Shown here piece after piece: positions 14,293-25,928 of a DNA stretch of 64,000 bases; positions within the stretch are counted from its first letter, which is position 1; every line of letters starts with the position of its first letter. Below the pieces are notes generated by a model that saw only the letters and a list, made by a program, of their open reading frames with translations, was not told the DNA's origin and searched no databases. Made by a program: the position numbers and the translations under genes. Location: positions 124,001-188,000 of the forward strand of contig OY978098.1 in assembly GCA_963854735.1 (NCBI GenBank), given 5' to 3'. Source of the stretch: Marvania coccoides. Its lineage: Eukaryota > Chlorophyta > Trebouxiophyceae > Chlorellales > Chlorellaceae.

Positions 14293-14916
14293 ATGTCGCC
14301 CTCAGCGCCGCTGCTCTACTTTTCCTATGGCGCCAACCTGTCCCAGACTACCCTGAAGAAGCGTGGCGTGCAGCTGTCATCCCCAGGCGTCCCTGCCCGC
14401 GTCTCGGACCCCCACATTGCGCTGGCATTTGCCCACCGAGGCGGCTTTGCAACGCTCATAGACGCCAATAAAGGACTGGGCTGGGGCGTTTTTCGTGCGC
14501 CGCCCTTGGAAAGCGGTCGCATATACACAAGACCGCATGGGGTCTTGTATAGTTTAGAAGCAGAGCAGCTGGAGGCGATTGCATTGAAAGAACTCGGCTA
14601 TCGACAAATGGTGATGAAAGTGGAGACGCAAGGCTGTGACGAGCCGACTGAAGCGTCGGTGTTTGTGTCATCGCCGTGGCAGCTATTGCGACGCCCAGTC
14701 CTGCCGTCCAAGCGGTACCGGAACTTAATCATAGAGGGCGCAAAATTGGCTGGGCTTGCATCGGACTACATTGTATGGCTGGAGGCAATGCCGGCAGTTG
14801 AAGCTGCGGCGCTGGCGGGCAGCGAGTACTCCGCCACCCCCGCAGCCGCTGCCACGAAGCTGCTGGGCATAGCCGGGCTCACCGCTGCCGCTGCCGCCTT
14901 TTCTCCTCCCCATTAA
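14293..14916 (+). CDS. Gamma-glutamylcyclotransferase-fold (GGCT/AIG2-like) protein
   Basis: Single exon, 207 residues from an ATG. The N-terminus LLYFSYGANLS matches the Y-F-x-Y-G-x-N-L substrate loop of gamma-glutamylcyclotransferase-like proteins. It continues with THE typical small beta-barrel pattern: GWGVFRAP, GRIYTRPHGVLYSLEAEQL, and a second half with YRNLIIEGAKLAGL. The family acts on gamma-glutamyl amino acids or glutathione, but many members have no known substrate, so the enzyme activity is inferred. The C-terminus is Ala-rich and low complexity. An ATG at 14287 is in another frame and is not used. Confidence 0.8.
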   Translation: MSPSAPLLYFSYGANLSQTTLKKRGVQLSSPGVPARVSDPHIALAFAHRGGFATLIDANKGLGWGVFRAPPLESGRIYTRPHGVLYSLEAEQLEAIALKELGYRQMVMKVETQGCDEPTEASVFVSSPWQLLRRPVLPSKRYRNLIIEGAKLAGLASDYIVWLEAMPAVEAAALAGSEYSATPAAAATKLLGIAGLTAAAAAFSPPH

Positions 14917-15125
14917 TTAATCTTCACTGTTGCTGCTGCATTGTTTTGTAAAACAAGCGGCGAGTCGTAAAAATTTCGACGCTCTCCATGTGTAACACGC
15001 ACTAATCTTCCAATTCTCTCAAAAAAGCCTACTAGCCGCTCGTTTTGGCCGTCCCTCTCCTCTCTGCTTCCATCCCTTCCTCACTCGCATTCACAACCAC
15101 CACTCCACCACACGCTTTACCCGCA

Positions 15126-16502
15126 TCACATCATGTCTCCCGCGTTCTCCAGCAGGAAGTTGGCAGCCGCCTCCTCGTTCTTGTCGCACAGCAGGAACGC
15201 CTCGATGGCCGCGTTGCGGTCAAAACCCATCCCCACCAGCCGCTCCACGGCATCCATCTCCTCCTGAGTCAGCTCAATCTGCATCACCTCGCCGCCCTCA
15301 TCGCCACCGGCACCACCAGGTCCGCCCTCGACGCCCCCACCCGCAACCATCTCCGCAAGAATCTCCTCCAGGCCCTGCCCCGCCTGCAGCGGTTCATTCA
15401 GAATGGCCAGGAAATCCTGCTGGTTGGCGTTGATGGCGGTCAGCAGCCCAGGGTTGCTCTTGCCCAGCTCCTGCAGCATGGGCTGCAGCAGCTCCGGGTT
15501 GGATTGCACCATCCCACGCAGAGCCTGGAACTGACGGTTGCCCCGCAGCGCAGCCAAGGGACCGCCAGCTAGGGCGCCACCGCCAGCGGCACCGCCGCCG
15601 CCCGCGCCAGGCGCGAACATGTTGAACGGCTCAGCGGCCACGGGGGCGGCGGCAGGGGTCGCTGCTGCAGCACCTGCGCCGGCGGCGGGGGCCGCCGCGG
15701 GGGCGGCTGCACCGGGGGCAGCCGCCGCGGGGGGCTCGAGCCCCGCGGGGATGCCGGTCATGAGGTACTCGACAGCGCGGTCGGGGTTGTTGAACGCAGC
15801 ACGCAGAGCGCGCACGACTTCCTCACGCGGGAACCCCATCTCCATGATCTGGGTGATGGTGGCCTCAAGGGCGCTGCCGGTGGCCAACTCGGAGGCAGCT
15901 GCGGAGTAAGGGTCAGCAGCGGTGGCTGCAGCAGCGGCTGGGGCCGGCGCGGCGGCGGCCTCCGGGGCCGCAGGGGCGGCAGCCTCAGCAGCGGGGGGTG
16001 CAGCTGCAGCAGTTTCTGCGGCTGCCTCGGGCGCGGGGGTGGGCGATACTGCTGCTGGGGCTGCGGCGGCCTCAGGCTTGGGCGCTGGCGCTGCTTTTTT
16101 CTACAAAAATGCGGTGCAGCGGAGAGTGAGAAGAGCGAAAGCAACAATTCGAAGAATGGAATGGCGAGCGCCGTACGCCACCGCATCTGCGCACCTTCAT
16201 GGCCATCACCACGCAGAAGCCGTTCTCGGTGACGTTGCTCTCCTCCAGCGAGGCCTCATCCTTCAAAATTTTGCCTTGGAAGATGACGTTCGTGGAGTCC
16301 ACCGGGAAGTCGGGGCCCTGCTCCTCTGTGATCCTGGTTTTCACGTCGCCGACCTGTGCGTTGCGGTGTTAAGGTTGAGAACCTTGGCGAACGGTTTTGA
16401 CCGTGTGATGATCAGAAGCAAACAAAAACGGCCCACCTTTGTCGAAGGCTCCAGCTCCAACTGGAATTGCTTCCCCTGCACCGTGCGGAAGGTCACTTTC
16501 AT
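15126..16502 (-). CDS. RAD23: RAD23 ubiquitin receptor
   Basis: Exons 16502-16437, 16353-16195 and 16100-15126; 399 residues. Domain order is complete for RAD23: an N-terminal ubiquitin-like domain ([20 protein letters not shown] through [16 protein letters not shown]), an Ala/Pro-rich linker, UBA1 ([20 protein letters not shown]), an XPC-binding domain ([20 protein letters not shown] with [12 protein letters not shown]), and UBA2 ([20 protein letters not shown]). RAD23 shuttles ubiquitylated proteins to the proteasome and stabilises XPC/RAD4 in nucleotide-excision repair. Introns are GT-AG. Low-complexity GCN-rich linkers explain the long frames seen on the opposite strand. Confidence 0.97.
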
Positions 16503-16857
16503 AATGGTTCGTTGCTGACAGCTCCACCCGAAAAAATAAAACAAATGATTGAACAGTTAGCAGTGTGCGCTAACGTCCAGGCCCCTTATATACACGTTTT
16601 CACTGTTTATTTTGTTTTTAGAATTATTTTGAGAGCTGTGAAGCAAGTGAAATTTATTTGCAAAGTAAAATTTGCGCAATTTTTTTCACGAGAAGACTGA
16701 GCACCCAGAAGCGCTGGCGGCTTTTAATATTCAAGTTGTAGTTTTGTTTGATTCGTTAATTAGCACAGAGTGCCCCCAACTGGCTCGCGATCAATCAACT
16801 GTGACCAAGATGCAGATTTCATAGTGGAGGGCCCCTGGACTCCTTTAGTTTCTGCCC
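16503..16857. other. Divergent intergenic region
   Basis: Shared upstream region of RAD23 (-) and the mTERF gene (+). AT-rich, with no coding frame. Confidence 0.4.
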
Positions 16858-19800
16858 ATGGCCCTCTCATCAGTAGGCAGGCGTCAGGCGTCTCTGCTGC
16901 TGGCGTCGGCGGCGGCGCGGCCTACCTCTTCCGCCGCCTCTTCCAGCCTTCTCTCCTCGCCGCCCCCCTCTGACAGCAGCAACGCAGCCGCTGCGGACCC
17001 AAACTGGTGTCGACGCACCAGCCATTTTGCAGCATCCACCAGCGCCGCGGCACCGCACCCTCCTTCGCCAGGCAGGCCCTCTTTCAGGCGGCATTACTCA
17101 GCGTCGCCAGCGCCAGCGCCTGCTGGGGATTTTCGGCCCAAGCGCACCCCCCGCCACATCAACGACGAGAGCATCCCGTTGCCGCCTCCAGGGGCTGCCT
17201 TGCGCCGCGCCACTCGGCCCGCCATCGCTTTGTGGCGGGGCAATTCCGACAAGCCGCCGTGGCAAGAAACACCGGAGGAGCACCTCAAGCAGCAGCTGCA
17301 GGAGTACAAGGAAGACCTGGTGCTGTCAAAGCCCCCGGGATCGGTAAGAATGAGCGTATAGTTTTTTTTTTTTTGAGTTTTTACAGCGTAGAAACAATGC
17401 AAAAAATAAAAAATAAAAAAATCTCCCATTGATGTTCTCTCTCGTAAAGGTGCGGAAAACTCGGCGCAGCCGCAAGGGCGAGTCGCTGCCTTTTTTAGAA
17501 GACGCAGTGACGGGGGTGGTGCACGCAGAGCGCACTGCCTTGGCGGCGGCCCCTCCAACAAGAGAGCGTGACCCGTCTTTGTCCGGAGAGAGCAGCGGCG
17601 CAGCGGCAGCGTTTTTCAGCAAGCAGCACCCCTCACAGAAACCCTCTGCGGCTGCGGTTGCTGCTGCGGCGGCGGCGGCGCTCTCTGTGCGGCAATCGCA
17701 AGGAAAGGCGGCTGTTAGTGGGGATGAGGCCCAGGCTGCGTTGGCATCGCAAGCCAATGAAGTCATTGGGGTGCTGACTGCCGTCGAACGGCACCTGCCC
17801 CTCACAACATGGCAAGCTCGCGAGGTGGCACGCGCCGTGGTGCGCAGCATGCACGACGCGGACGCGGTGCAAAGGGAAAAGCAGGCCTCAGCTGCCGCTG
17901 CTTGCGCACCGCCGCCGCCGCCGCCGCCGCCAATGCGCTCTTTGCTGCGCAATGCGGCAGGAACAGCTGAAGCGCCGAACCCTTCGCTCTCCCAGGCACG
18001 GTTTTCTTGCATCACTGCCTCGTCAGCTCGCAACGCAGTGAAGTTTCTGCTCTCCGACTGCGGCCTCACGCACCGCCAAGCAGCAGACACTGTGTGCGAG
18101 CACCCCTGGATGCTGGCCATCAACCACCCGGGAAAGGAGTGCGGTGCAGTGCTGGAGAGCTTCAAGCTGCTGCTGGACATGCAGCCTGCCGCCCTGGCCG
18201 CCATCGTCGCTGCCCACCCAGCGGCGCTGCTGCTTGATGCTGAGAGGGACGTGCTGCCACTGCTGGGGTACCTCTCCAGCCTGGATTTTACCGACTCACA
18301 GATCTCGGAGATGCTGGAACGCGCGCCTGAGGTTTTGCTAGTGCGGGGAGCGAAGGACCAGGTAGCGGGCAGCGTGGCATTTTGGGTGGGGCGTAGCCTG
18401 TCCAGGCAGGCCCTGCAGCGGATGCTGTTAGTGGCGCCAGAAGTTGCGGGCATGGGTCTACGGCTGATGCAGACCAAAGTGGACTGGCTGGCAGACCACG
18501 CGGGGTTCAGCAGCGCCGAAGATTTTGCGGCGGTGCCGGAGGCGCTGGCGGTCCCCCTGGCCACCGTGGCCGCCCCGCGGCTGGCTTTCGCGCGCAACGT
18601 GGGCGTTTCAGTGGCCCCGCCTCGTCAAACCTCCTCCCAGTCGGCAGCAGCAACCGCAGCCCACTCTGGCGGCAATCAGCTCACCATGGCGGAGCTGCTG
18701 GCTGGCACCGACACTGACTTTTTGGAGCGGGTGGGCGCGTCTGCGGTAGACTACCGCGCGTTTGTGGCCACCTGGAGGGACGCGGAGCTGCGGCAGTGGC
18801 TGCTGGGGCGGTTTGCTGGCGACACGGTGGCTCAGTACGAGGGCATGGACTGGTTGGCGTCAGAGACGATGGCTGAGCTGCGGGAGGTGCACGACCGGCA
18901 CGTGGTGATGCGAGAGATGGCGTGGGAGCCGCAGCAGGAGCGGGAGAAGGAGTGGAACACGGTGTGGCTGCAGTGGCGGAAGGAGCAGATGCGCCGGGAG
19001 CAGGTGCAGCAGGGGGTGCGGCGCGCGCAGAAGCAGCGCGAGCAGGAGGCGTTGCGGCGTGCTACCGCGGAGCTGGCCATGATCATGGAGAGCAAAAAGG
19101 GGAGGGAGCCGGGGCTGTGTGAGAAATCACCTTTTTGCAACCGCCCCACCCTCCACACCGGCATATGCAATAGCAAGCTCTCCTTCGACATGGACCCAGT
19201 CACACTGGCGGCGATGACGGGACCCTACACTACGGTGAGCCGCAATGCCATTAAAGAAGCGCAAACGGGGGAAAAGAGCAATGTCGGCGGCAGCGACAAC
19301 TTCACCGAGGACGAAATCTCTCGGGCAAAGACTGTTAACGAGGCTGCCACCTGGGCTGAGCTGGTGTCTGGCATCGCGCTGGAACTGGCTGGCCCCCTGG
19401 AGAAGTCCACAAAGGTGCTTACGCCTGACCAATACGGGGTGGAGCCGGAGGAGGGGGTGGGTGGCGACGGTCGTAAGACCGTTGCCAACCGAGTTTCGCC
19501 AGCAGAGGTGGCGCGCTGCGTGGCGGCGGTGCGTGCACTGCTGGAGAGCGCGCCCAAGAACGTGCTCACGCACCGCGCGGTCAACGCCTGGGCTGCCAAC
19601 GCTGGGTACTCTGCTGCCACGTTGACGCTTGCCAAGGGCGTGATCACCGCCGCTGGACTGGCTCGCGTGGTGATTGAACCCAACTGGCAGTACTACAAGG
19701 TGGCCCCCAAGGCGTGGCAGCTGCTGCCGCAGGTGCACAACGCCTCCCCCAGCGCGATCGAGGAGGCGTGGGTGCGAGCGGTGGGCGGGCCTCGGTTGAC

Positions 19801-20821
19801 CCGGGGGGCGGAGCACGTGGCCATGCTGGCGGCATCTCTGCTGCGCATGCTGCGGTCTACCCCCCGTGGCGCGCTGCTGCGCTCCGAGCTGGTGGCGTGG
19901 GCTGCCTCCCGCGAGAAGGGCCACACCCATGTGCGCTCGGCGCTGGCGGCGCTGCTGGAGCAGGGGCTGGTGGTGCAGCGGCGCCAAAAGTCGCTGCTGC
20001 CCGGGGTTCCCGGGTGCGTGGAGATGTCGCTGGTGGACCTGAGCCCCTACATGAAGGACTTTGAGAGCAGCAGCGAGAGCAGCAGCGACAGCGACAGCGA
20101 CAGCGATAGGGAGAGCGGCGAGATCATCCAGGCCGGGGAGTTTGAGTGGGACGCCGACGAAGCAGCAGCCGCTCTGGAGGAGAAGCAGCGCGCGTCCCTG
20201 GCCCTCACCTCCCCTGAGGAGTATCTGCGCCAGCTGGCGAGGCAGTCGGAATCCAGCGTGGCTGCCTGCGCCCATGGCCTGCTGGACCTGATGCACGAGG
20301 CGCCCGCCACCAAAGGGGTGTCTTCCGACGCCATCGACGCTTGGGCTGAGCGCGAGGGCCACAGCGGAGAGGTGGTGACTGCCGCCAAGGGCATTCTGTA
20401 TACCACCGGTGCAGCCAAACTCGTGCTGGAGCCCCACCACTACACGACCGACACCCAGCTCAAGGTGTGGCACGTAGGGGGCAGTGCCGCCGCCCCCAAG
20501 AGCGATCTGGGCAAGACTGTGGCCGTTTTGGCGGATCAGATGCTGGATGCCGCTAGAAGCTCAGCTGGAGAGACCCTCAGCCGGCAGCGGCTCAAGGGCT
20601 TTCAGCTGAAAGGCGGCGTGCGGAAATCAGAGGTGTCGGAGGTGAACTGGGCTGCTGCGTTGTTGGTTGAGGCTGGGGTTGTTGTGCTGTTGAAGCGGGA
20701 GACTGAGGTGGCCGCCGCCTCCAAGGGCAGGGCGGATGTGCTGGCAGCGGTGGACCTGAGCCGGTACCTGGCGGACTTCGAGTGGAGTGGCGGTGATGAG
20801 AAGCATCGCCAGTTTGAATGA
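16858..20821 (+). CDS. mTERF-domain protein with tandem C-terminal helical modules
   Basis: Exon 1 16858-17343 and exon 2 17450-20821 (GT-AG, phase 0); 1285 residues. The first 110 residues are rich in Ser, Ala and Arg, like an organelle transit peptide. mTERF-like helical repeats lie near residues 350-480 (LLSDCGLTHRQAA, LAAIVAAHPAALLLD, ISEMLERAPEVLLVRG). A long charged coiled coil follows (about 650-710), then a Cys/His patch (CEKSPFCNRPTLHTGIC). The C-terminal 440 residues hold two copies of a two-part unit: part A near 847-930 and 1085-1171 (AWA, AKG and LEP/IEP landmarks) and part B near 946-1037 and 1180-1285 (VDLS-Y--DFE landmark). An Asp/Ser linker separates the copies. mTERF proteins bind organelle nucleic acid and control transcription, splicing or ribosome assembly; the C-terminal modules are unknown to me. 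Confidence 0.85.
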
Positions 20822-21253
20822 AACAGTGACAATACAAAGTATTAATTAATTTCATGAATGACTGCAATTTTAATGTTTCTGGCTGTTGGATTTCAGGCTG
20901 AATTGGGAGGAAACGACGCTATGAAGCGGTGTTGCTAAAAATGATATTCAAAGGGGGGTTGGTGTCCGAGAGAAGCGCTTCTCCCAAGGGCAAGTATCAA
21001 GATGTCACCCAGCAGCAACCATTGCGCCAAACAGGGCGTGAGACAGCGTTTCAAAATATAATTCGAAAATGCTGTTTGTGTGCCATACTTTCTTATATGA
21101 CAAGAGCACACCGAAAATTTGGAAAAGTGAACTCCTCCCCTTCGCCACGCTGAATTAATTAACATTAACGATTCCATCAGGAAGAGATCGGGCGTTTAGA
21201 GGTTTGCGCGTTTGTTAGGCTTCTAGCAGTTGGCTGTTGAGGAGATTTTTATT
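20822..21253. other. Spacer upstream of calnexin
   Basis: Between the mTERF stop and the calnexin start on the same strand. AT-rich, with no gene seen. Confidence 0.4.
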
Positions 21254-23198
21254 ATGCGAGTGCTCAGCACATTTCTGCTCGTGGCCGCCGCTGGCTGCGT
21301 GGCTGCCTTCCACGAGGACTTTGGAGCAGGCTGGGAGTCGCGGTGGATCCACTCTGGTACGTGTATGTCTTTTAATTATTTCGCTGCTGGTTAAACGGCA
21401 TCGCCATCGCGAGGCGGCCAGCAGCGTACAGCGGTCGGTGCCGCGCCGATGGCCAGCTGCATTCAATTCTGCAGCAAGTCCAGCAGATATCCAGCCGTTC
21501 CCAGCTCTCCCGACGTTCGATCGTCTGATCTTTGTGTGGAACCTTCTCCCTCTCTGCTGCAGGCGATGACAAGTACTCTGGCAGGTTTACCACCGAGTCG
21601 CCCGTCAAGGGGCTGACCGATCCCGCCCTGAAGGTGAGGGAGAGCGCTTTTTGCTCTCACAAAAACGCCATCAAACTTTTATTTGATTGATCGAGCGCAT
21701 ATATTCACTGCTTCTTCTTTCTCTCCTCCCACAGGTCCCGGAGAAGGCCAAGCACTACGGCATCTCCACCCTGCTGCCCTCCCCCGTCGACCCCTCCACC
21801 GAGCCCCTCGTCCTGCAGTTTGACGTCAAGCTGTCCGACCCCTACGGCTGCGGTGGCGCCTACATGAAGTTCGTCACCGCCGACGAAGCCTTCACCCCCG
21901 CCGGCCTCAAGGACAACACCCCCTACACCGTCATGTTTGGGCCCGACAAGTGCGGCGCCACCAACAAGGTGCACCTCATCCTGCGCCACGAGAACCAGAA
22001 GACCAAGGAGATCGAGGAGAAGCACCTCAAGTTCCCTCCCTCCGTGGTCGACGACGCCCTCACCCACGTCTACACCGCCATCCTGTACCCCGGCAACAAC
22101 TCGTACGCCGTGCTTGTGGACGGCGAGGAGAAGAAGGCTGGATCCTTGTTCGAGGACTTTGACCCTTCGTTCGTGCCCCCCCAGGAGATCGATGACGTGA
22201 CCGACACCAAGCCCGCTACCTGGGTGGACGAGGCCCAGATCGCCGACCCTGCCGCTACCAAGCCTGACGACTGGGACGAGGATGCCCCCGAGTTCACCCC
22301 TGACGAGGAGGCCACCAAGCCCGAGGGGTGGTTGGACGATGAGCCCGCGGAGGTCGACGACCCCGACGCAGTGAGGCCCGAAGACTGGGATGAGGAGGAG
22401 GACGGCGACTGGGAGGCGCCCAAGGTGGCCAACCCCAAGTGTACCGACGCGCCTGGATGCGGGGAGTGGACCCGCCCCACCAAGCCCAACCCCGAGTACA
22501 AGGGCAAGTGGAGCGCACCCATGATTGACAACCCCGCGTACAAGGGCGAGTGGGCCCCCCGCAAGGTGCCCAACCCTGCCTATGTGGAGGACCCTGCCCC
22601 GCTGTCCCACATCGGCAAGGTGGGCGCCGTGGCGGTGGAGATCTGGACCATGGAGGAGAACTACTTCTTCGACAACGTGGTCGTGAGCAACGACCCCGCG
22701 GAGGCTGCTGCCGTGCGCGATTCCGCGTGGGTGCCCAAGGCCAAGGTCGAGGAGGCTGAGAAGGCCAAGAAGGAGGCCGAGTCCAAGGCCAAGGAGGAGG
22801 CGGAGGCCAAGATCAAGGACAGCGTGAGCGCCAAGGTTACTGGCCGCGTTGCCAGCGCGGTGCAGGCTGTGTTTGACTACGCGCCGCTCGCACCAGTGAC
22901 CTCCAAGATCCCCGAGGGCGTGAAGACCGCGCTGGTGGAGAACCCCATGGTGGTGGTGGCTGCGCTGTCAGCCATTGTGGCACTTGTGCTGACCCCCGCC
23001 GTGCTGCGGGCCACAAAGAAGCAGGTGGAGGCCGTCGAGGTGGGCGCGGCCAAAAAGGACGACGACATCAAGTTGTCGCCCGCAAAGAAGGCGGCCGCAG
23101 CCAAGAAGGCAGCCGCCGCAGAGAAGGAGGAGATCGAGGAGGAGGAGGAAGAAGAGGAGGAGGACAAGGGTGTGCGCCGCCGTGCCCGCCGCGACTGA
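21254..23198 (+). CDS. Calnexin, ER membrane lectin chaperone
   Basis: Exons 21254-21356, 21563-21633 and 21735-23198; 545 residues. An N-terminal signal peptide ([18 protein letters not shown]) is followed by the lectin domain ([31 protein letters not shown]). The P-domain has the two repeat types of the family ([15 protein letters not shown] and [17 protein letters not shown]). A membrane helix lies about 460-482, and the cytosolic tail is Lys/Ala-rich, then acidic, and ends RRRARRD. Calnexin holds monoglucosylated glycoproteins in the ER until folded. The membrane helix separates it from calreticulin. Confidence 0.97.
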
Positions 23199-23805
23199 AC
23201 GGAGAGCTTTTTTATTTGACCAAGGAAAAAACTCCCTTGCAGTTGGCTTAGCTTATTCTTCAAATCTGACAGTGGTGCAGTGGTTTTGGGGTGGAGAGCG
23301 ATTTTAGGGCCGCTGTTGTAGGTCCCCACCCTTGCCTCAAAGCTGCTGTTTTTATTGCCGTCGGATATTTTCTTGCCTCGCTTCAATTTCACTGTCATCA
23401 CTCATTGATTTCTGTTTTTTACTCTTCAAACATTTAACTAAATTTCTTTTTGGTAATCATTTAAAAAAAACGAAAAAGTATAAAGTGCAAGCAGTATTGA
23501 TTGTGTGGTACACTCAATAGGTCATGGTCATGGAGAGATGGGAAACCTTTGAGTAGGAACAGGCACCTATTACAAGCGTCCTCCCCCTGGGGACTCTTAA
23601 ATCATATTTTTGTTTAGAAATAGGACGAGCTTAATTATCCTCGGAGTATATTGGGCATATGAAAAAAGCAGTAATTTTTTCTCGAAGGCGCGTCCTAATT
23701 GCTGGCGTGGCGTATTAAGTGCTTTAAACGCCGCGAACCCGAGGTAAATTGTGTATATCATTGTTTCGTGTCACAGAGGGCATCTGCCCACCAGTTTGCG
23801 CCTCG
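23199..23805. other. Spacer between calnexin and the AlkB-like gene
   Basis: AT-rich 3' flank of calnexin and upstream region of the hydroxylase gene. The long frame of the next gene opens at 23749, but its first ATG is 23806. No other gene seen. Confidence 0.4.
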
Positions 23806-25561
23806 ATGAATGCCCTTCGTTCGCATGTGGTTGTTGCTGACAGTGTGCGATACCACACTTTTTCCCGCTCGTTCCGCAAAATGAGCATCCCAGCTCAATT
23901 GCGTCAGCCTTTGCAGCGCCTCAGTACGAGTGGTGTTGGCCGTGCATCCTTGAAGAAGAAAACGACAATTGCTGCAATGAACGCCCAAGCTGTTGAACAC
24001 GAATCGCGCCCCCTGGCGAGCTCCCCGCTGGGGGAAATGTTCGTTAAAAGTCTCCCTGGCTGGCTGTTCTACAGTCCCAGCCTCATCATGCCTGTAGTTT
24101 CAATTTTCGCTGCCAGTTTTGCCGCCGCCCTCGGGCCTCCTACTCTCACTGCTGCATTCGCGAGCCTGGCGACGGTGTGGTACGCTTTCGTGGTCATGCC
24201 GGGACTGGACTTCATTCTAGGCGACGAGCTGCGCAACCAGACACCCGACGAGATTATAGAAACTACTGCTGCTGACAGCGCCTACAGAGCGTTCCTGCAC
24301 ACCTACGTGGGCGTTCATTGCGCTGCTCTGGTGGGGGCATGCCACCTGCTTTGCACCCACTCCGTGCATCCTCTGGCGTTTGTGGGCGAGTTTATCTTTC
24401 TTTTTCACCCCTTCAAACCAGCCCAGGGGCTACATTCCGACACTAATAACTTTCTTAAGATTTCCTCGCAAAATGCAGGCGCTGCATTATCTTGCGGCGT
24501 GATGAACGGCCTTGGGTTCACCGCAGCGCACGAGATGCTGCACAGCCTCCGCCCCCTGGACAAGTTCCTCACCAACTGTTTGCTGGCCTGCTTTGGGTAC
24601 ATGCACTGGGAGAAGTCCCACCTCATGCACCACATCAAGGTAATATTTGTCGAATTGGAAAAGAATGCCATACATTTAACTATTACCATAAATTGTGTGA
24701 TTTTTATGAGGGCTGCGCTACTTTCTGTAGGACTTTTTCTTGTCAATACTGGCTAAATTAAACGGTGCCAAAATGTATATATAAGCAGGTTGCCACTCCC
24801 GAGGACCCGTCTTCCTCCCGCAAGGGCGAGACCCTCTACTCCTTCATCCCCCGCAGCGTCGTCGGCAACTTGGTGGATGGATATGCCGCAGAGGCGGCAC
24901 GCAGGCAAGCCAAGGGAATTCCATTCTGGTCGCTACAAAACCGTGCGCTGCGATGGGTGGCCTGCCCCCTGGGGCTGGCGGGAGCAGCCTTTGCGGTGTA
25001 CGGCTGGGCGGGCGTTGCATTCTACGCCCTGCAGGCGTTCTTTGGCGTGCTCATGCTGGAAACGGTGAACTACCTAGAGCACTACGGGCTTGAGCGCAAG
25101 GAGCTCCCCGACGGCAGGTGAGAAGCGTTGGGTGAAGTACTATAGCTATTTATGTAGATCTCGACTCGTGTTTACTTTTTTTAATTCTCCCCATAAAAAT
25201 GCAAGGTACGAGCGTGCTGGGACCCAGCATTCCTGGAACGCCTCCACCCTGTGGACCAACGCTATTTCCTTCCGTCTCCAGCGCCACTCTGATCACCATA
25301 CAAACGCGACGGTGCCCTACCAACTGCTCCGCAGTGTCGAAAACGCTCCGCAGCTGCCGGCTGGGTGAGAAGAAGAAAAAACTGCTGGAAACTGCCTTTT
25401 CTTTTATAAGTTCCATCTGATATCGCTTTTTTCATTTTCACCACAGGTACCCCCTCATGATGGTTATTTCTTTGGTACCCCCCCTCTTTTTCTCTATCAT
25501 GGACCCTCGCGTCGAAGAAGCCCAGCGCCTGCAAGAAACTCTGGTGGCCACCGCCCAATAA
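23806..25561 (+). CDS. AlkB-type integral membrane non-heme di-iron hydroxylase (alkane 1-monooxygenase-like)
   Basis: Exons 23806-24381, 24460-24639, 24789-25117, 25206-25364 and 25447-25561; about 452 residues. All histidine clusters of the membrane hydroxylases are present: H216-E-M-L-H220, H241-x4-H246-x2-H249-H250, N-Y-L-E-H350-Y, and L-Q-R-H389-S-D-H392-H393. The peptides GVMNGLGFTAAHE, DGRYERAGTQHSWNA and GYPLMM align by eye with bacterial alkane hydroxylase AlkB. That enzyme inserts oxygen at the terminal carbon of alkanes using rubredoxin as electron donor. Several membrane helices are visible. The first 70 residues (Ser, Arg, Lys-rich) could be a targeting peptide. The first intron (24382-24459) is 78 nt and stop-free in frame. 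I infer it from the ACTAATAAC branch-like sequence before TTTCTTAAG and from alignment to AlkB. Confidence 0.88.
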
Positions 25562-25928
25562 ATACGAATAATCTTTCAAACCTAATAATGAAACGAACCT
25601 CCCCAGGTGTATTGAATAATTATGCTCAAAGCTGTGTGTATACTACTTCACCCTTCTGCTTCCCCCTTTCTTTCTTTTAATCCCGCGGCGTGCATTCCAT
25701 GGCAGCGCTTTCTGCCTTTTATTTTCTTTTCCCAACTTTATGAGTAGAGTTTCTTCGTTGATAAAACACACTTTTCGACCGAATGGTCCTCTGTTATTTG
25801 TGAATTACGTAAGAGATATAATTAATGATGACAGTAATGAAAAAATGGTATATTTGGTGGTGGTGCACAATGATGCCCCGCTGCCGTACAACCTGTTCTA
25901 TAGGAAAATGCCCGTCATTTCCCCCCGC
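25562..25928. other. Convergent intergenic region
   Basis: 3' flanks of the AlkB-like gene (+) and ERH (-). A small plus-strand frame about 25740-26132 overlaps ERH antisense and looks non-coding. Confidence 0.4.

Noticed and set aside
19127..20473. 448-codon minus-strand frame opposite the mTERF gene
   Set aside because: Antisense shadow of a GC-rich exon; no domain, and the sense frame has clear motifs.
21705..22610. 301-codon minus-strand frame opposite calnexin
   Set aside because: Antisense shadow of the calnexin exon (strong third-codon-position GC keeps the frame open); Gly/Val-rich with no motif.
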